64,000 nt of DNA from Salinirubrum litoreum (GCF_020567425.1 NZ_JAJCVJ010000002.1:723068-787067), one strand, 5' to 3'; counted from the stretch's first letter, positions 23,107-32,407 are shown. Made by a program: numbers and translations. Notes: generated by a model from the letters alone, not told the origin.

Positions 23107-25782
23107 TCACTCGATCCGGATCGCGGGGCGACCGGGTCGCGCCTTCGAGACCGCGTCCTCGTCGGCCCCACCCTGCCGGACGACGACCTCCGCGTCGAAC
23201 TCGCTCTCGATCAGCCACGCGGCCCGCGACAGCACCGCGACCTCACGCGCCGGATCGAGTTGTTCGGTCAGCGACTGGCGCTCCTCCTGTAAGTCCTGCC
23301 CGTAGGAGGCGGCCGCGTCACCGCGCTCGCGCAGGTGATCCTGCTGCATGATCTCGCCGATCACGTTCGGCGAGTCGCTCGTGCGCGCGATCTCGTAGGC
23401 CTCGTACTTCCAGTCGGGTGCGACGACGATCTGGATCTCCTCGGGGTCCTGGATGTCGGCCACGTCCACGATCTGGCGCACGTCGCCGCGCGTGTCTTCG
23501 ATGACCCGGCGTTCGATCTCCACGTCAGACAGGTCGCCGTCGAAGGTCGGCCACTCGGCCTCGGCGACGAAGCCGTCGTACCCCAGCGTCTCCCACAGTT
23601 CCTCGGCGACGTGCGGTGCGACCGGTGCCAGCACGCGAACCACGGCCGACAGCGTCTCCTCGACGGTCTCGGCGTGTGGCTCGGTGTAGTCGGCGTACCG
23701 CTCCAGCAGCGTGACGAGTTCTCTCGTCTCGCGCAGGGCGGTGTTGAACGTCAGACTCTCGAAGTCGTCTTCGGCGATCGCCAGCACGCGGTCGCGCTCG
23801 CGTTCGACGTACTCCGCGACCGTGTCGTGGTCGCCTTCGGGCGGGGTCTCGGTGACCGACTCGACGACTCGGTACAGTTTGTTCAGGAACCGGTAGCTCG
23901 ACTGGACGCCCTCGTCGGTCCAGTTGAACTCCCGTTCCGGCTGAGCCGCCTGCATCGTGAACAGGCGCGCCGTGTCCGCGCCGTACTCGTCGACGATGGC
24001 CTGCGGGGAGACGACGTTGCCCTTCGACTTCGACATCTTCTCGCCCTCCAGTAGGACCATCCCCTGGGTGACCAGACTGTCGAACGGTTCGCGGTGCTCC
24101 AGCAGGTCCAGATCGGACAGCGCCTTCGTGACGAATCGCGAGTACAACAGGTGCATCACGGCGTGTTCGATGCCGCCGACGTACTGGTCGACCGGCATCC
24201 AGTCGTTCGCCTGCTCTGTGTCGAACGGCGCGTCGGTCAGGTCCGGCGAGACGTACCGCAGGAAGTACCACGAGGAGTCGACGAAGGTGTCCATCGTGTC
24301 CGTCTCCCGGCGCGCCTCGCCGCCGCAGTCGGGACAGGTCGTCTCGACGAACGACTCCACTTCGTCCAGCGGGTTGCCGGTCGTCTGGACGAACTCCGGC
24401 AGTTCGACCGGCAGGTCCTCGTCGGGCACCAGCACCGGGCCGCAGTCCGGACAGTGGACGACCGGGATGGGGGTCCCCCAGTAGCGCTGGCGGGAGACGC
24501 CCCAGTCGCGCAGGCGGTACTGCACGTCGTGGGCCGCCGAGGGGATGTCGGCCTCCAACTGCTCGCGGGCCTCGGCGCTCGGCAGGCCGTCGTACTCGCC
24601 GCTGTTGACGAGGACGCCGTCCTCGGTGAACGCCGACTCGGAGACGTCCGGCGCGTCGGACTCTCCGGCGTCGGCTGACGCCGCGTCGTCCTCGCTTGTT
24701 TCGTCTGCGGGCGCGACGACCGGCGTGATGTCGACGCCCATCGACTCGGCGAAGCGGTGGTCGCGGTCGTCGTGGCCGGGCACGCCCATCAGCGCGCCCG
24801 TCCCCACGTCGGACAGCACGAAGTCGGCGACGAAGACCGGGATCTCCTCGCCGGTCGCCGGGTTCGTCGCGGTCAGATCGGTGGCGACACCCTGCGGTTC
24901 GTCGCCGTCGGGGTCCGCGACCGCCTCGACGAAGTGGGCCACGTCGTCGTCTTCTGCGGCCAGGTCCTGTGCGATGGGGTGGTCCGGAGCCAGCGCGAAG
25001 AACGTCACGCCGAAGATGGTGTCGAGTCGCGTGGTGAACACCTCGACCGGGCCGTGGCCCGCCACGTCGAACTCGACGGTCGAGCCGTGTTGCCGGCCGA
25101 TCCAGTCGCGCTGCATGGCGCGGACGCTCTCGGGCCAGTCGCCCAGTCTGTCGAGGTCGTCGACCAGTTCGTCGGCGTACTCCGTGATCTCGAAGAACCA
25201 CTGGTCCAGTTCGCGCTGGGTGACCGGCGTGTCACACCGCCAGCAGAGTTCCTCGTCGCCCTCGACCTGTTCGTCGGCCAGCACCGTCTCACAGGAGGGA
25301 CACCAGTTCACCTCGGAGGCCTTCTGCTCGACCAGTCCGGCCTCGTGGAACCGGCTGAACAGCCACTGGTTCCACCGGTAGTAGTCGGGCTGGCAGGTCG
25401 TGATCTCCCGGTCCCAGTCGTAGCCGAACCCCATCGCCTGCATCTCCTCGCGCATCGTCTCGATGCACGACAGGGTCCACTCCTCGGGGTTCGTGTCGCG
25501 CTCGATGGCGGCGTTCTCGGCGGGCAGGCCGAAGGAGTCCCACCCCATCGGGTGGAGCACCGGTTCGCCCTGCATCCGGCGGTAGCGGGCGTAGGCGTCC
25601 GTGATCGTGTAGTTCCGGACGTGACCCATGTGGAGGTTCCCGGAGGTGTACGGGAACATCCCGAGGACGTAGGTCGGGTCCGCCTCGTCGTCTGCGATGT
25701 GGAACACGTCCGCCTCGTCCCACGCTCGTTGCCACTTCGTCTCGATAGCGTCGGGGGCGTAGCCGGTGGATTCAGACTGCAT
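23107..25782 (-). CDS. leuS: Leucyl-tRNA synthetase, bacterial-type
   Basis: Class I aminoacyl-tRNA synthetase that charges tRNA-Leu; 891 residues. The HIGH motif appears as NLHMGHVRNY and the KMSKS motif as EKMSKSKGNVVSP. The CP1 editing domain contains TNPATGEEIPVFVADFVLSD and GVPGHDDRDHRFA, both in the bacterial rather than the archaeal/eukaryal form. HPMGWDSFGLPAENAA is also bacterial in type. A haloarchaeal acidic insertion (DETSEDDAASADAGESDAPD) lies inside the editing domain. ATG 25782 is the first Met, and the longer frame has no synthetase similarity. The C-terminus, which ends in IRIE, is complete. Confidence 0.96.
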   Translation of the reverse strand: MQSESTGYAPDAIETKWQRAWDEADVFHIADDEADPTYVLGMFPYTSGNLHMGHVRNYTITDAYARYRRMQGEPVLHPMGWDSFGLPAENAAIERDTNPEEWTLSCIETMREEMQAMGFGYDWDREITTCQPDYYRWNQWLFSRFHEAGLVEQKASEVNWCPSCETVLADEQVEGDEELCWRCDTPVTQRELDQWFFEITEYADELVDDLDRLGDWPESVRAMQRDWIGRQHGSTVEFDVAGHGPVEVFTTRLDTIFGVTFFALAPDHPIAQDLAAEDDDVAHFVEAVADPDGDEPQGVATDLTATNPATGEEIPVFVADFVLSDVGTGALMGVPGHDDRDHRFAESMGVDITPVVAPADETSEDDAASADAGESDAPDVSESAFTEDGVLVNSGEYDGLPSAEAREQLEADIPSAAHDVQYRLRDWGVSRQRYWGTPIPVVHCPDCGPVLVPDEDLPVELPEFVQTTGNPLDEVESFVETTCPDCGGEARRETDTMDTFVDSSWYFLRYVSPDLTDAPFDTEQANDWMPVDQYVGGIEHAVMHLLYSRFVTKALSDLDLLEHREPFDSLVTQGMVLLEGEKMSKSKGNVVSPQAIVDEYGADTARLFTMQAAQPEREFNWTDEGVQSSYRFLNKLYRVVESVTETPPEGDHDTVAEYVERERDRVLAIAEDDFESLTFNTALRETRELVTLLERYADYTEPHAETVEETLSAVVRVLAPVAPHVAEELWETLGYDGFVAEAEWPTFDGDLSDVEIERRVIEDTRGDVRQIVDVADIQDPEEIQIVVAPDWKYEAYEIARTSDSPNVIGEIMQQDHLRERGDAAASYGQDLQEERQSLTEQLDPAREVAVLSRAAWLIESEFDAEVVVRQGGADEDAVSKARPGRPAIRIE

Positions 25783-26082
25783 ATGGTGGTTGTGTCGTCG
25801 TTCTCGGTGCGTACCCAAAGTAGTTGAGGAATCGCGTCCGCGTCTGTGGACGTGACTCCCGGCGATTCTGCGGCGGCACACGCCTGTCGGGACAGTGCGC
25901 GTCACGCCGGTCGGTTCGAGGTGTCTCGGGGACCGAGTACGGTACCGGTTCGTAGCCACCCGAGAGACATTCGACTTTCCGTCTGACAGCGCCGACTGGC
26001 AGGTGTGAGCCGAGAGCCTGCTCCGTGGGGTCTCTCCGGCCCGACCGAAAGACCGACCGAGGTGGCGGGAGACGAGGGCAGT

Positions 26083-26430
26083 ATGACCGAGCCGAGTTCC
26101 GGCGACGACGCCAGAGAATCACGTGACGGTGCCGACACCCGCGAGTCGCCAGACGCCGACGATGCCGATCCACTGGTCGAACTCGGCCGACTGGACGGCT
26201 GGCAGGTCGAGGGCTACGCCGCCCGCGTCCACTACCAGGGTGCCGGCGACCACTACAGCGTCGAGTACTACGCCCCGAGCGACTGCGTGCTCTACTGGAA
26301 GGTGAAGGGCGACGGCGAGACGGCCGTGCCCGTCGGCCGCGAGACGGTGCCCGATCCACTCCGGACACGGATTCGAGAGGATCTGGCGGACGCCGGCATC
26401 GACGCGGCGGTAGAAGGCCGGACGCTGTGA
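26083..26430 (+). CDS. Conserved small haloarchaeal protein, function unknown
   Basis: A 115-residue soluble protein. An acidic, disordered N-terminus of about 40 residues precedes a compact domain with many Tyr/Trp residues (LGRLDGWQVEGYAARVHYQG, DHYSVEYYAPSDCVLYWKVK). No catalytic motif is recognised. ATG 26083 is chosen because the upstream extension is Pro/Arg-rich. The 300 bp between leuS and this gene contain nothing else that I can identify. Confidence 0.7.
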   Translation: MTEPSSGDDARESRDGADTRESPDADDADPLVELGRLDGWQVEGYAARVHYQGAGDHYSVEYYAPSDCVLYWKVKGDGETAVPVGRETVPDPLRTRIREDLADAGIDAAVEGRTL

Positions 26431-26658
26431 TCGTGTGGCACCTCGCGACACACCACCTGAACGACTAAGTATCACCCGGCCGTCCCTTCGGTTCCAGATG
26501 TCACACACCGCCCACTCACGAGTCCCCCTCGGCGCGGCACGAGGACCGACGACGCGACCGTCGGTCAGTGTACGCGTCACGGTCGGCACAGGCCCGACTC
26601 CCGGCGTATTACGATTCGAAACAAACCCTTTTGCCGACACGGCATCTGAGACGTGTTA

Positions 26659-28584
26659 ATGGCTGTTCACGAAGACGACGACCCGTTCGAAGAACAGAAA
26701 GAACGGGCGGAGAACCCGATGCGGCGGCTGTTCTCCGAGTACGGATCGGACAACAAACTCGCCTTTGTCGTCGGTCTCCTCTCCAGTATCGTCGCCCGCG
26801 TTCTCGATCTCATCCCGCCGATCCTGCTCGGCATCGCGGTCGACGCCATCTTCGAGCGGTCCGGACAGGCGGAACAGGAGTACACCCTGCCGCTCGTCCC
26901 GCAAGCGTGGATTCCGCCGACCGAGCAGGGTCAACTGTTCTTCACGGTCGGGATCATCGCCTTCGCCTTCTTCGGCGGGGCCGCGTTCCACTACAGTCGC
27001 AACTGGGGGTGGAACTCCTTCGCCCAGCACATCCAGCACGACATCCGGACGGACACCTACAACAAGATGCAGCGGCTGAACATGGACTTCTTCGCCGACA
27101 AGCAGACCGGCGAGATGATGTCCATCCTGTCGAACGACGTGAACCGACTGGAGCGGTTCCTCAACGACGGGATGAACTCGGCGTTCCGCCTCGGCGTGAT
27201 GGTCGTCGGCATCGCCGCCATCCTGCTGTGGATCAACCCGCAACTCGCGGCGATCACGCTCGTCATCGTCCCGCTGCTGGCGCTGTTCACCTACATCTTC
27301 ATCCGGACGATCCAGCCGAAGTACGCCGAGGTCCGCTCCTCGGTCGGCCAGGTCAACTCCCGTCTGGAGAACAACCTCGGCGGCATCCAGGTGATCAAGA
27401 CCTCGAACACCGAGGACTTCGAGTCCGACCGCGTCGACGACGTGTCACAGGACTACTTCGACGCGAACTGGGACGCGATCGGCACCCGGATCAAGTTCTT
27501 CCCCGGGCTTCGCATCCTCGCGGGCGTCGGCTTCGTCCTCACGTTCCTGATCGGCGGGCTGATGGTGCTCGGTATCCCCTTCGGCCCGTTCACCAGCGAC
27601 CTCTCGCCCGGGAACTTCGTGACGTTCATCCTGCTGTCACAGCGGTTCATCTGGCCGATGGCGCAGTTCGGACAGATCATCAACATGTACCAGCGTGCCC
27701 GTGCCTCCTCGGCCCGTATCTTCGGCCTGATGGACGAACCGAGTCGCATCGCGGAGGACCCGAACGCCGACGACATCGTGGTCTCCGAGGGGCGCGTCGA
27801 GTACGACGACGTGAGCTTCGGCTACGACGAGGAGACGATCGTCGAGGATATCGACTTCACGGTCGAGGGCGGCGAGACGCTCGCGCTGGTCGGCCCGACC
27901 GGAGCCGGCAAGTCCACGGTGCTGAAGCTTCTCCTGCGGATGTACGACGTCGACGAGGGCGCGATCAGCATCGACGGGCAGGACCTCAGAGACGTGACCA
28001 TCCCGAGTCTCCGACAGGCCATCGGCTACGTCTCACAGGACACCTTCATGTTCTACGGGACGGTGAAGGAGAACATCGCCTACGGTACCTTCGACGCCGA
28101 CGACGACGCCATCGTCGAGGCGGCGAAGGCCGCGGAGGCCCACGACTTCATCAGCAACCTGCCGGAGGGCTACGACACCGAGATCGGTGAACGCGGCGTG
28201 AAGCTCTCCGGCGGCCAGCGCCAGCGACTCTCCATCGCCCGCGCCGTGCTGAAAGACCCGGAGGTGCTGGTCCTGGACGAGGCGACCTCCGACGTGGACA
28301 CCGAGACGGAGATGCTGATCCAGCGCAGTCTGGATCGCCTGACCGAGGACCGGACGACGTTCAGCATCGCACACCGCCTCTCGACGATCAAGGACGCCGA
28401 CCAGATCGTCGTCTTAGAGGACGGCCGGATCGTCGAGCGCGGCACCCACGCCGACCTGCTCGGCGAAGACGGCCTGTACGCGCACCTCTGGGGCGTGCAG
28501 GCCGGCGAGATCGACGAACTCCCCGAGGAGTTCATCGAGCGTGCGAGTCGGCGGCAGGCCCGGACCGAAGCCGACGACGACTGA
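26659..28584 (+). CDS. ABC exporter, fused permease and ATPase (MsbA/MDR-type)
   Basis: A 641-residue half-transporter that should act as a homodimer or heterodimer in the membrane. The N-terminal part (to about residue 340) holds six transmembrane helices with the coupling segment FFADKQTGEMMSILSNDVNR. The nucleotide-binding domain has Walker A GPTGAGKST, Q-loop GYVSQDTFMFYGTV, signature KLSGGQRQRLSIARA, Walker B VLVLDEATSDVD and the switch His in SIAHRLSTI. The exported substrate is unknown. ATG 26659 is preferred to GTG 26653. The gene stands alone. Confidence 0.94.
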   Translation: MAVHEDDDPFEEQKERAENPMRRLFSEYGSDNKLAFVVGLLSSIVARVLDLIPPILLGIAVDAIFERSGQAEQEYTLPLVPQAWIPPTEQGQLFFTVGIIAFAFFGGAAFHYSRNWGWNSFAQHIQHDIRTDTYNKMQRLNMDFFADKQTGEMMSILSNDVNRLERFLNDGMNSAFRLGVMVVGIAAILLWINPQLAAITLVIVPLLALFTYIFIRTIQPKYAEVRSSVGQVNSRLENNLGGIQVIKTSNTEDFESDRVDDVSQDYFDANWDAIGTRIKFFPGLRILAGVGFVLTFLIGGLMVLGIPFGPFTSDLSPGNFVTFILLSQRFIWPMAQFGQIINMYQRARASSARIFGLMDEPSRIAEDPNADDIVVSEGRVEYDDVSFGYDEETIVEDIDFTVEGGETLALVGPTGAGKSTVLKLLLRMYDVDEGAISIDGQDLRDVTIPSLRQAIGYVSQDTFMFYGTVKENIAYGTFDADDDAIVEAAKAAEAHDFISNLPEGYDTEIGERGVKLSGGQRQRLSIARAVLKDPEVLVLDEATSDVDTETEMLIQRSLDRLTEDRTTFSIAHRLSTIKDADQIVVLEDGRIVERGTHADLLGEDGLYAHLWGVQAGEIDELPEEFIERASRRQARTEADDD

Positions 28585-28646
28585 GCGAGCCACGTCCCCC
28601 CGATCGGACGCAGTAAGGACTGGTTATCGCTCCAGACCGGTCAGTA

Positions 28647-28660
28647 GTATATATATAATT
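28647..28660 (+). promoter_or_regulatory. Strong TATA box before the phosphatase-superfamily pair
   Basis: The string tagtatatatataa is the most AT-rich stretch in this part of the window. It ends about 29 bp before ATG 28689, the ideal archaeal spacing for a leaderless mRNA. Confidence 0.7.
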
Positions 28661-28688
28661 AGGTGTCTCCGGCCGCTTTCACACGGAC

Positions 28689-29756
28689 ATGCCGTTTCAA
28701 CCGGGGTCGTTCCTCCGCGACCTCCGTGACATCTCGGGGTGGAAGCTGAGGGCCTTCTTCGCGGTCTACTACACCTACGTCGGACTGTGGCTCACGCTCA
28801 GTACACGCGTCCGACTCGGAACACACGTCTTCGACGAGGACTGGGACCTGCTGGTCGTCCTCGACACCTGCCGCGTCGACGCACTCGAGGCCGTCGCCGA
28901 CGAGTACGACTTCCTCGACGGTGTCGGGTCGATCACCTCGCTCGGCAGTACCTCGGTGGAGTGGCTCTCCCAGACGTTCGACCGCGAGCACGCCGACCAG
29001 ATCGCCCGCACCGCCTACGTCACCGGAAAGCTCGACAGCGAGAGCATCTTCCGGGACGGCGACTACCCGCCGGCGTATCGTCAACCGCCGGCGACGTGGC
29101 CCGCGTGGGACGTGGTCTCCGCCGACGACTTCGGCCTGCTGGACGAGGTCTGGCACGACGGCACCGACGAGCGACTACGCGTCGTCCCGCCGCGACCGCT
29201 GACCGAGCGTGCGATCCGCGCCGGGCGGGAGACCGACCACGACCGACTCGTCGTCCACTACATGCAGCCGCACACGCCGTACATCGCCGAGTTGCTGTCG
29301 ACGGGTGTCGGGAGCGAGACGACCGTCCCGGCGGTCGACGCCGACCCCTTCTCGGCGCTCCGGGCGGGGTCGGTCGACCGCGCGGAGGTGTGGGATCGCT
29401 ACCTCGACAACCTCCGCCTCGTCCTCGACGACGTGGCGCTCCTCCTGGAGAACGTCGACGCGGAGCGCGTGGTGATCACGGCGGACCACGGCGAGGGCTT
29501 CGGCGAGTACGGCGTCTACGAACACCCCATCGGCTGTCCGTTCCCGACCGTCAAGCGCGTCCCGTGGGCCGTCACCACCGCCACCGACACCGGGAGCTAC
29601 CCGACCCCCTCCGGCGTTGCCGATTCCGACGTGACCGATTCCGACGTGACCGACCCGGAGGCACCCGGCGAGTCGCCGACCGAGCACATCGCACAGGACG
29701 GTGGTGTCCCCGACGGGGACGGGACCGAGAACTGTTACGGAGTCAGTAACGAGTGA
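28689..29756 (+). CDS. Alkaline-phosphatase-superfamily (sulfatase-like) protein, copy 1
   Basis: A 355-residue protein of the alkaline phosphatase/sulfatase superfamily. WDLLVVLDTCRVDAL supplies the first metal Asp and a possible nucleophile region, and ITADHGEGFGEYGVYEHP supplies the distal Asp-His and His metal ligands. There is no signal peptide; a single hydrophobic patch (FFAVYYTYVGLWLTL, about residues 22-36) may associate with the membrane. The next gene is a close paralog. Its C-terminus differs from that of copy 2: instead of DRLADLGYV it has an acidic tail with the duplicated unit DSDVT. Substrate is unknown; similar haloarchaeal genes occur in surface-glycan loci. Confidence 0.8.
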   Translation: MPFQPGSFLRDLRDISGWKLRAFFAVYYTYVGLWLTLSTRVRLGTHVFDEDWDLLVVLDTCRVDALEAVADEYDFLDGVGSITSLGSTSVEWLSQTFDREHADQIARTAYVTGKLDSESIFRDGDYPPAYRQPPATWPAWDVVSADDFGLLDEVWHDGTDERLRVVPPRPLTERAIRAGRETDHDRLVVHYMQPHTPYIAELLSTGVGSETTVPAVDADPFSALRAGSVDRAEVWDRYLDNLRLVLDDVALLLENVDAERVVITADHGEGFGEYGVYEHPIGCPFPTVKRVPWAVTTATDTGSYPTPSGVADSDVTDSDVTDPEAPGESPTEHIAQDGGVPDGDGTENCYGVSNE

Positions 29757-29847
29757 GTGACAAATCCCGGCGCGAGTGCCGTGAAAGGTCGGCTTACAGC
29801 GCAGAAGTGACTCCATAGTTAGCAGGGATGGCGGCGACAGGCTGGGT

Positions 29848-30873
29848 ATGCCGTTCCAACCGGACGCCTTCTTGGACGATCTCCGCGACTTCTCCGGGTG
29901 GAAGTCCCGCGCGTTCTTCGCGGTCTACTACACCTACGTCGGACTGTGGCTCACGCTCAGCTCTCGCGTCCGACTCGGGACACACGTCTTCGACGAGGAC
30001 TGGGACCTGCTGGTCGTCCTCGACACCTGCCGCGTCGACGCACTCCGGGCAGTCGCCGACGAGTACGACTTCCTCGGCGACGTGGCGACGGTCTGGTCGC
30101 TCGGGAGCACCTCCGACGAGTGGATGGTCCAGACGTTCGACCGCGACCACGCCGACCTGATCGCCCGCACCGCCTACGTCACCGCGAACCCGTACACCGA
30201 CGCCGTGTTCCACCGAGAGCACTACCCGCCGACCTACCGCCAACCGCCGGCGACGTGGCCCGCGTGGGACGTGGTCTCCGCCGGCGACTTCGGCCTGCTG
30301 GACGAGGTCTGGCGCTACGGCACCGACGACTCCGTGAAGGTGACGACACCGCGCGTGACGACCGACCGGGCCATCCGTGCCGGCCGAAGCGGCGACTACG
30401 ATCGTCTCGTCGCTCACTACATGCAACCGCACATTCCGTACCTCGGTCGGACGAGCGAGGCGGCCGCGACACCGGACGACCGCCTCCGGACCGACGGCGC
30501 GCTCCTCACGGCTCTCGACACACAGCCCTTCGACGCGCTCCGACAGGGCACCGCCGACCGCGCGGCGGTGTGGGACCGCTACCTCGACAACCTCCGCCTC
30601 GTCCTCGACAGCGTCGAACTCCTCCTGGAGAACGTCGACGCGGAGCGCGTGGTGATCACGGCGGACCACGGCGAGGGCTTCGGCGAGTACGGCGTCTACG
30701 AACACCCCATCGGCTGTCCCGCGCCGACGGTCAAACGCGTCCCGTGGGTCGTCACCACCGCCACCGACACCGGCGACCACGACCCGGCCCGGCACCGCGA
30801 CCCGGCGGCCGACACGGCGACAGGGGTGGAAGACGACGTCGCGGACCGACTGGCGGACCTCGGCTACGTCTGA
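29848..30873 (+). CDS. Alkaline-phosphatase-superfamily (sulfatase-like) protein, copy 2
   Basis: A 341-residue paralog of the preceding gene, starting MPFQPDAFLDDLRDFSGWK. It has the same metal-site blocks (VVLDTCRVDALRAV and ITADHGEGFGEYG). The C-terminus DVADRLADLGYV is that usual for sulfatase-like proteins, so this copy looks intact. Long stretches of DNA are identical to copy 1, notably around 30001-30040 and 30640-30720. ATG 29848 lies 91 bp after the stop of copy 1. Confidence 0.82.
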   Translation: MPFQPDAFLDDLRDFSGWKSRAFFAVYYTYVGLWLTLSSRVRLGTHVFDEDWDLLVVLDTCRVDALRAVADEYDFLGDVATVWSLGSTSDEWMVQTFDRDHADLIARTAYVTANPYTDAVFHREHYPPTYRQPPATWPAWDVVSAGDFGLLDEVWRYGTDDSVKVTTPRVTTDRAIRAGRSGDYDRLVAHYMQPHIPYLGRTSEAAATPDDRLRTDGALLTALDTQPFDALRQGTADRAAVWDRYLDNLRLVLDSVELLLENVDAERVVITADHGEGFGEYGVYEHPIGCPAPTVKRVPWVVTTATDTGDHDPARHRDPAADTATGVEDDVADRLADLGYV

Positions 30874-30924
30874 GTCGCTGCTCCGACCCACCGGCTATTA
30901 GCCTGCGGCGCGTCTCCTCCCGGT

Positions 30925-31656
30925 ATGCGACTCGCGGACGCCACGTGGCCCGAGGTGGCCGAGACGAACGCCGAACTCGCGCTGCTGCCAGTCGGCAGTA
31001 CCGAACAGCACGGCCCGCACGCCCCACTCGGCACCGACAGCCTGCACGCCGAGTCGGTCGCGGAGCGCACAGCCGAACAGTACGAGGCGACCCACGACGA
31101 ACCCTGCGTGGTCGCGCCGACGCTCTCGGTCGGCGTCTCGGCCGAGCACCGCGCCTTCCCCGGCACGCTGTGCCTCTCGCCGGACACCTTCCGGTCGGCG
31201 GTCAGAGAGACCGTGGGGAGTCTCGCACAGCACGGCATGCGCCGGGTAGTCGTCGTCAACGGCCACGGCGGGAACGTCGACGCCCTCCGGGAGGTCACGG
31301 CGACCATCTCGCGCGAAGACGAGGCCTACGCGGTCCCGTTCACGTGGTTCGAGGCGGTCGGCGAGCACTCGAGTCGGATGGGTCACGGCGGCGAACTGGA
31401 GACCGCACTCCTCCGGTACACCTATCCGGACCTCGTGCGCGAGGACCGGATCGCGGAGGCGCGGGAGCGTGCAGTGGATCGGTGGGGCGAGTGGGTCTCG
31501 GGCGTGAATCTCGCGCACGACTCGGTGGAGTTCACGGAGAACGGCGTGGTCGGCGATCCGGGCGCGGGCGACGCGGAGTTGGGTGCCGAGTTGTTGGAAC
31601 TGGCTGTCGAGGCGCTGTGTGAGGTGTTGGAGGCGGTTGCCGAGCGGGACCTGTAG
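30925..31656 (+). CDS. Creatininase-family amidohydrolase (possibly ArfB-like)
   Basis: A 243-residue metal-dependent amidohydrolase. Signature motifs are LLPVGSTEQHGPHAPLGTDS near residue 21 (metal-binding Glu, His, Asp), VVNGHGGNVDAL in the middle, and SRMGHGGELETALLRY with a further His and Glu. In archaea this fold includes the formamide hydrolase ArfB of riboflavin/F420 synthesis as well as creatininase-like enzymes. Sequence alone does not separate them. No riboflavin gene lies nearby. ATG 30925 follows copy 2 of the phosphatase-like gene by 51 bp. Confidence 0.85.
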   Translation: MRLADATWPEVAETNAELALLPVGSTEQHGPHAPLGTDSLHAESVAERTAEQYEATHDEPCVVAPTLSVGVSAEHRAFPGTLCLSPDTFRSAVRETVGSLAQHGMRRVVVVNGHGGNVDALREVTATISREDEAYAVPFTWFEAVGEHSSRMGHGGELETALLRYTYPDLVREDRIAEARERAVDRWGEWVSGVNLAHDSVEFTENGVVGDPGAGDAELGAELLELAVEALCEVLEAVAERDL

Positions 31657-32033
31657 GCTGACGTAGACTCGGCTGGGGAAGTCGGGAGGAACCGAGTCGA
31701 ATCTGTTGTAGACACCTCGGTCGAGTCGGTTGCAGGCGACAAGGGGTGAAAGCCCCCGGCCCCTTTCAGTCCCACCCGGATTTGCGTCCCATCGCGCAGT
31801 TACTGGTCGTCACCCGCCGTGTCGTCTGTCGGTTGGGAACCCAGTTTCGCGCAGTCGTCCCCGAACCTCCCCGACTGCTGGCGACCGAACTGCGAGCAGG
31901 TCACTCGCTGTCGCTCGGACACTGCTCGGTGTCGGTCGCCACCAGATCGCGTCCTCCCAGGTTCCGGTGGTCGTCGTCTCGTCGGGGTGACGACTCTGGC
32001 GTGCGCTGGTGGGGGTTGTGAACGACCGAGATT

Positions 32034-32043
32034 GCTTATAAAT
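32034..32043 (+). promoter_or_regulatory. TATA box before the hairpin module of copy B
   Basis: The string tgcttataaat is a good archaeal TATA element in very GC-rich surroundings. A transcript starting 25-30 bp later would begin near 32065, just ahead of hairpin 1 (32077). There is no CDS downstream on this strand. Confidence 0.45.
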
Positions 32044-32069
32044 CGGGAGTTGCGTGCGATTGGACTCGA

Positions 32070-32155
32070 AACCCGGCGCGCGAGAAACGCGCGAGGGAGG
32101 CGAGGGTGGGCGGTGCGGAGAACCCTCGCCGAGGCTGGGGAGGACGAGGTGCGGG
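32070..32155 (+). ncRNA. Candidate structured RNA module, element copy B
   Basis: Hairpin 1 is CGCGCG (32077-32082), loop agaaa, CGCGCG (32088-32093). Hairpin 2 is GGCGAGGGT (32099-32107) paired with ACCCTCGCC (32122-32130), 9 perfect bp around the 14-nt loop gggcggtgcggaga. The loop differs from that of copy A by one base while the stem is entirely different. The flanks gcgagggagg and gaggctggggaggacgaggt are conserved. A TATA box lies about 35 bp upstream, which supports transcription in this direction. Confidence 0.5.
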
Positions 32156-32407
32156 TGCTGTTGCGGGTGCGGTGCTGTTGCGGGTGCGGTACTGGTGCGG
32201 TTCCGCTGGGAGGTGCGCTAGATTGCGTAGCGGTGCTGTCGCAGTCGGGGTCTGCGGTGCGGTTCCGTGCGCTAGATCGAGTAGCTGTGTCAGCGCGGGT
32301 GCGGTCACGGGTCGCAGTGTCGTTGTCGGTTACGTGCTGTTGGCCTCCCATCACGGGTCACGGTACAGTCGTCTCGTCGACGCGAGTACCGACGACTCGC
32401 CACGCGA

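Larger units (their letters stand above)
31735..32400 (+). repeat. Dispersed intergenic element, copy B
   Basis: This 0.75-kb gap between convergent genes contains no credible CDS. The head is in its collapsed form: gtgaaagcccccggcccctt followed by tcagtcccacccgg (31746-31780). A middle block matches copy A and copy D (tcgtcacccgccg, cctccccgactgctggcgac, ctgtcgctcggacactgctc, accagatcgcgtcctc). Next come a TATA box, the two-hairpin module (32077-32130), gaggctggggaggacgaggt, and a 200-bp tail of gcgggtgctgttgcggg-like units. This is the most complete copy. Confidence 0.75.

Noticed and set aside
26498-26659. 53-codon plus-strand frame before the ABC exporter
   Set aside because: Composition is basic and Pro/Thr-rich, unlike neighbouring proteins. 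It overlaps the exporter's start and has no motif.
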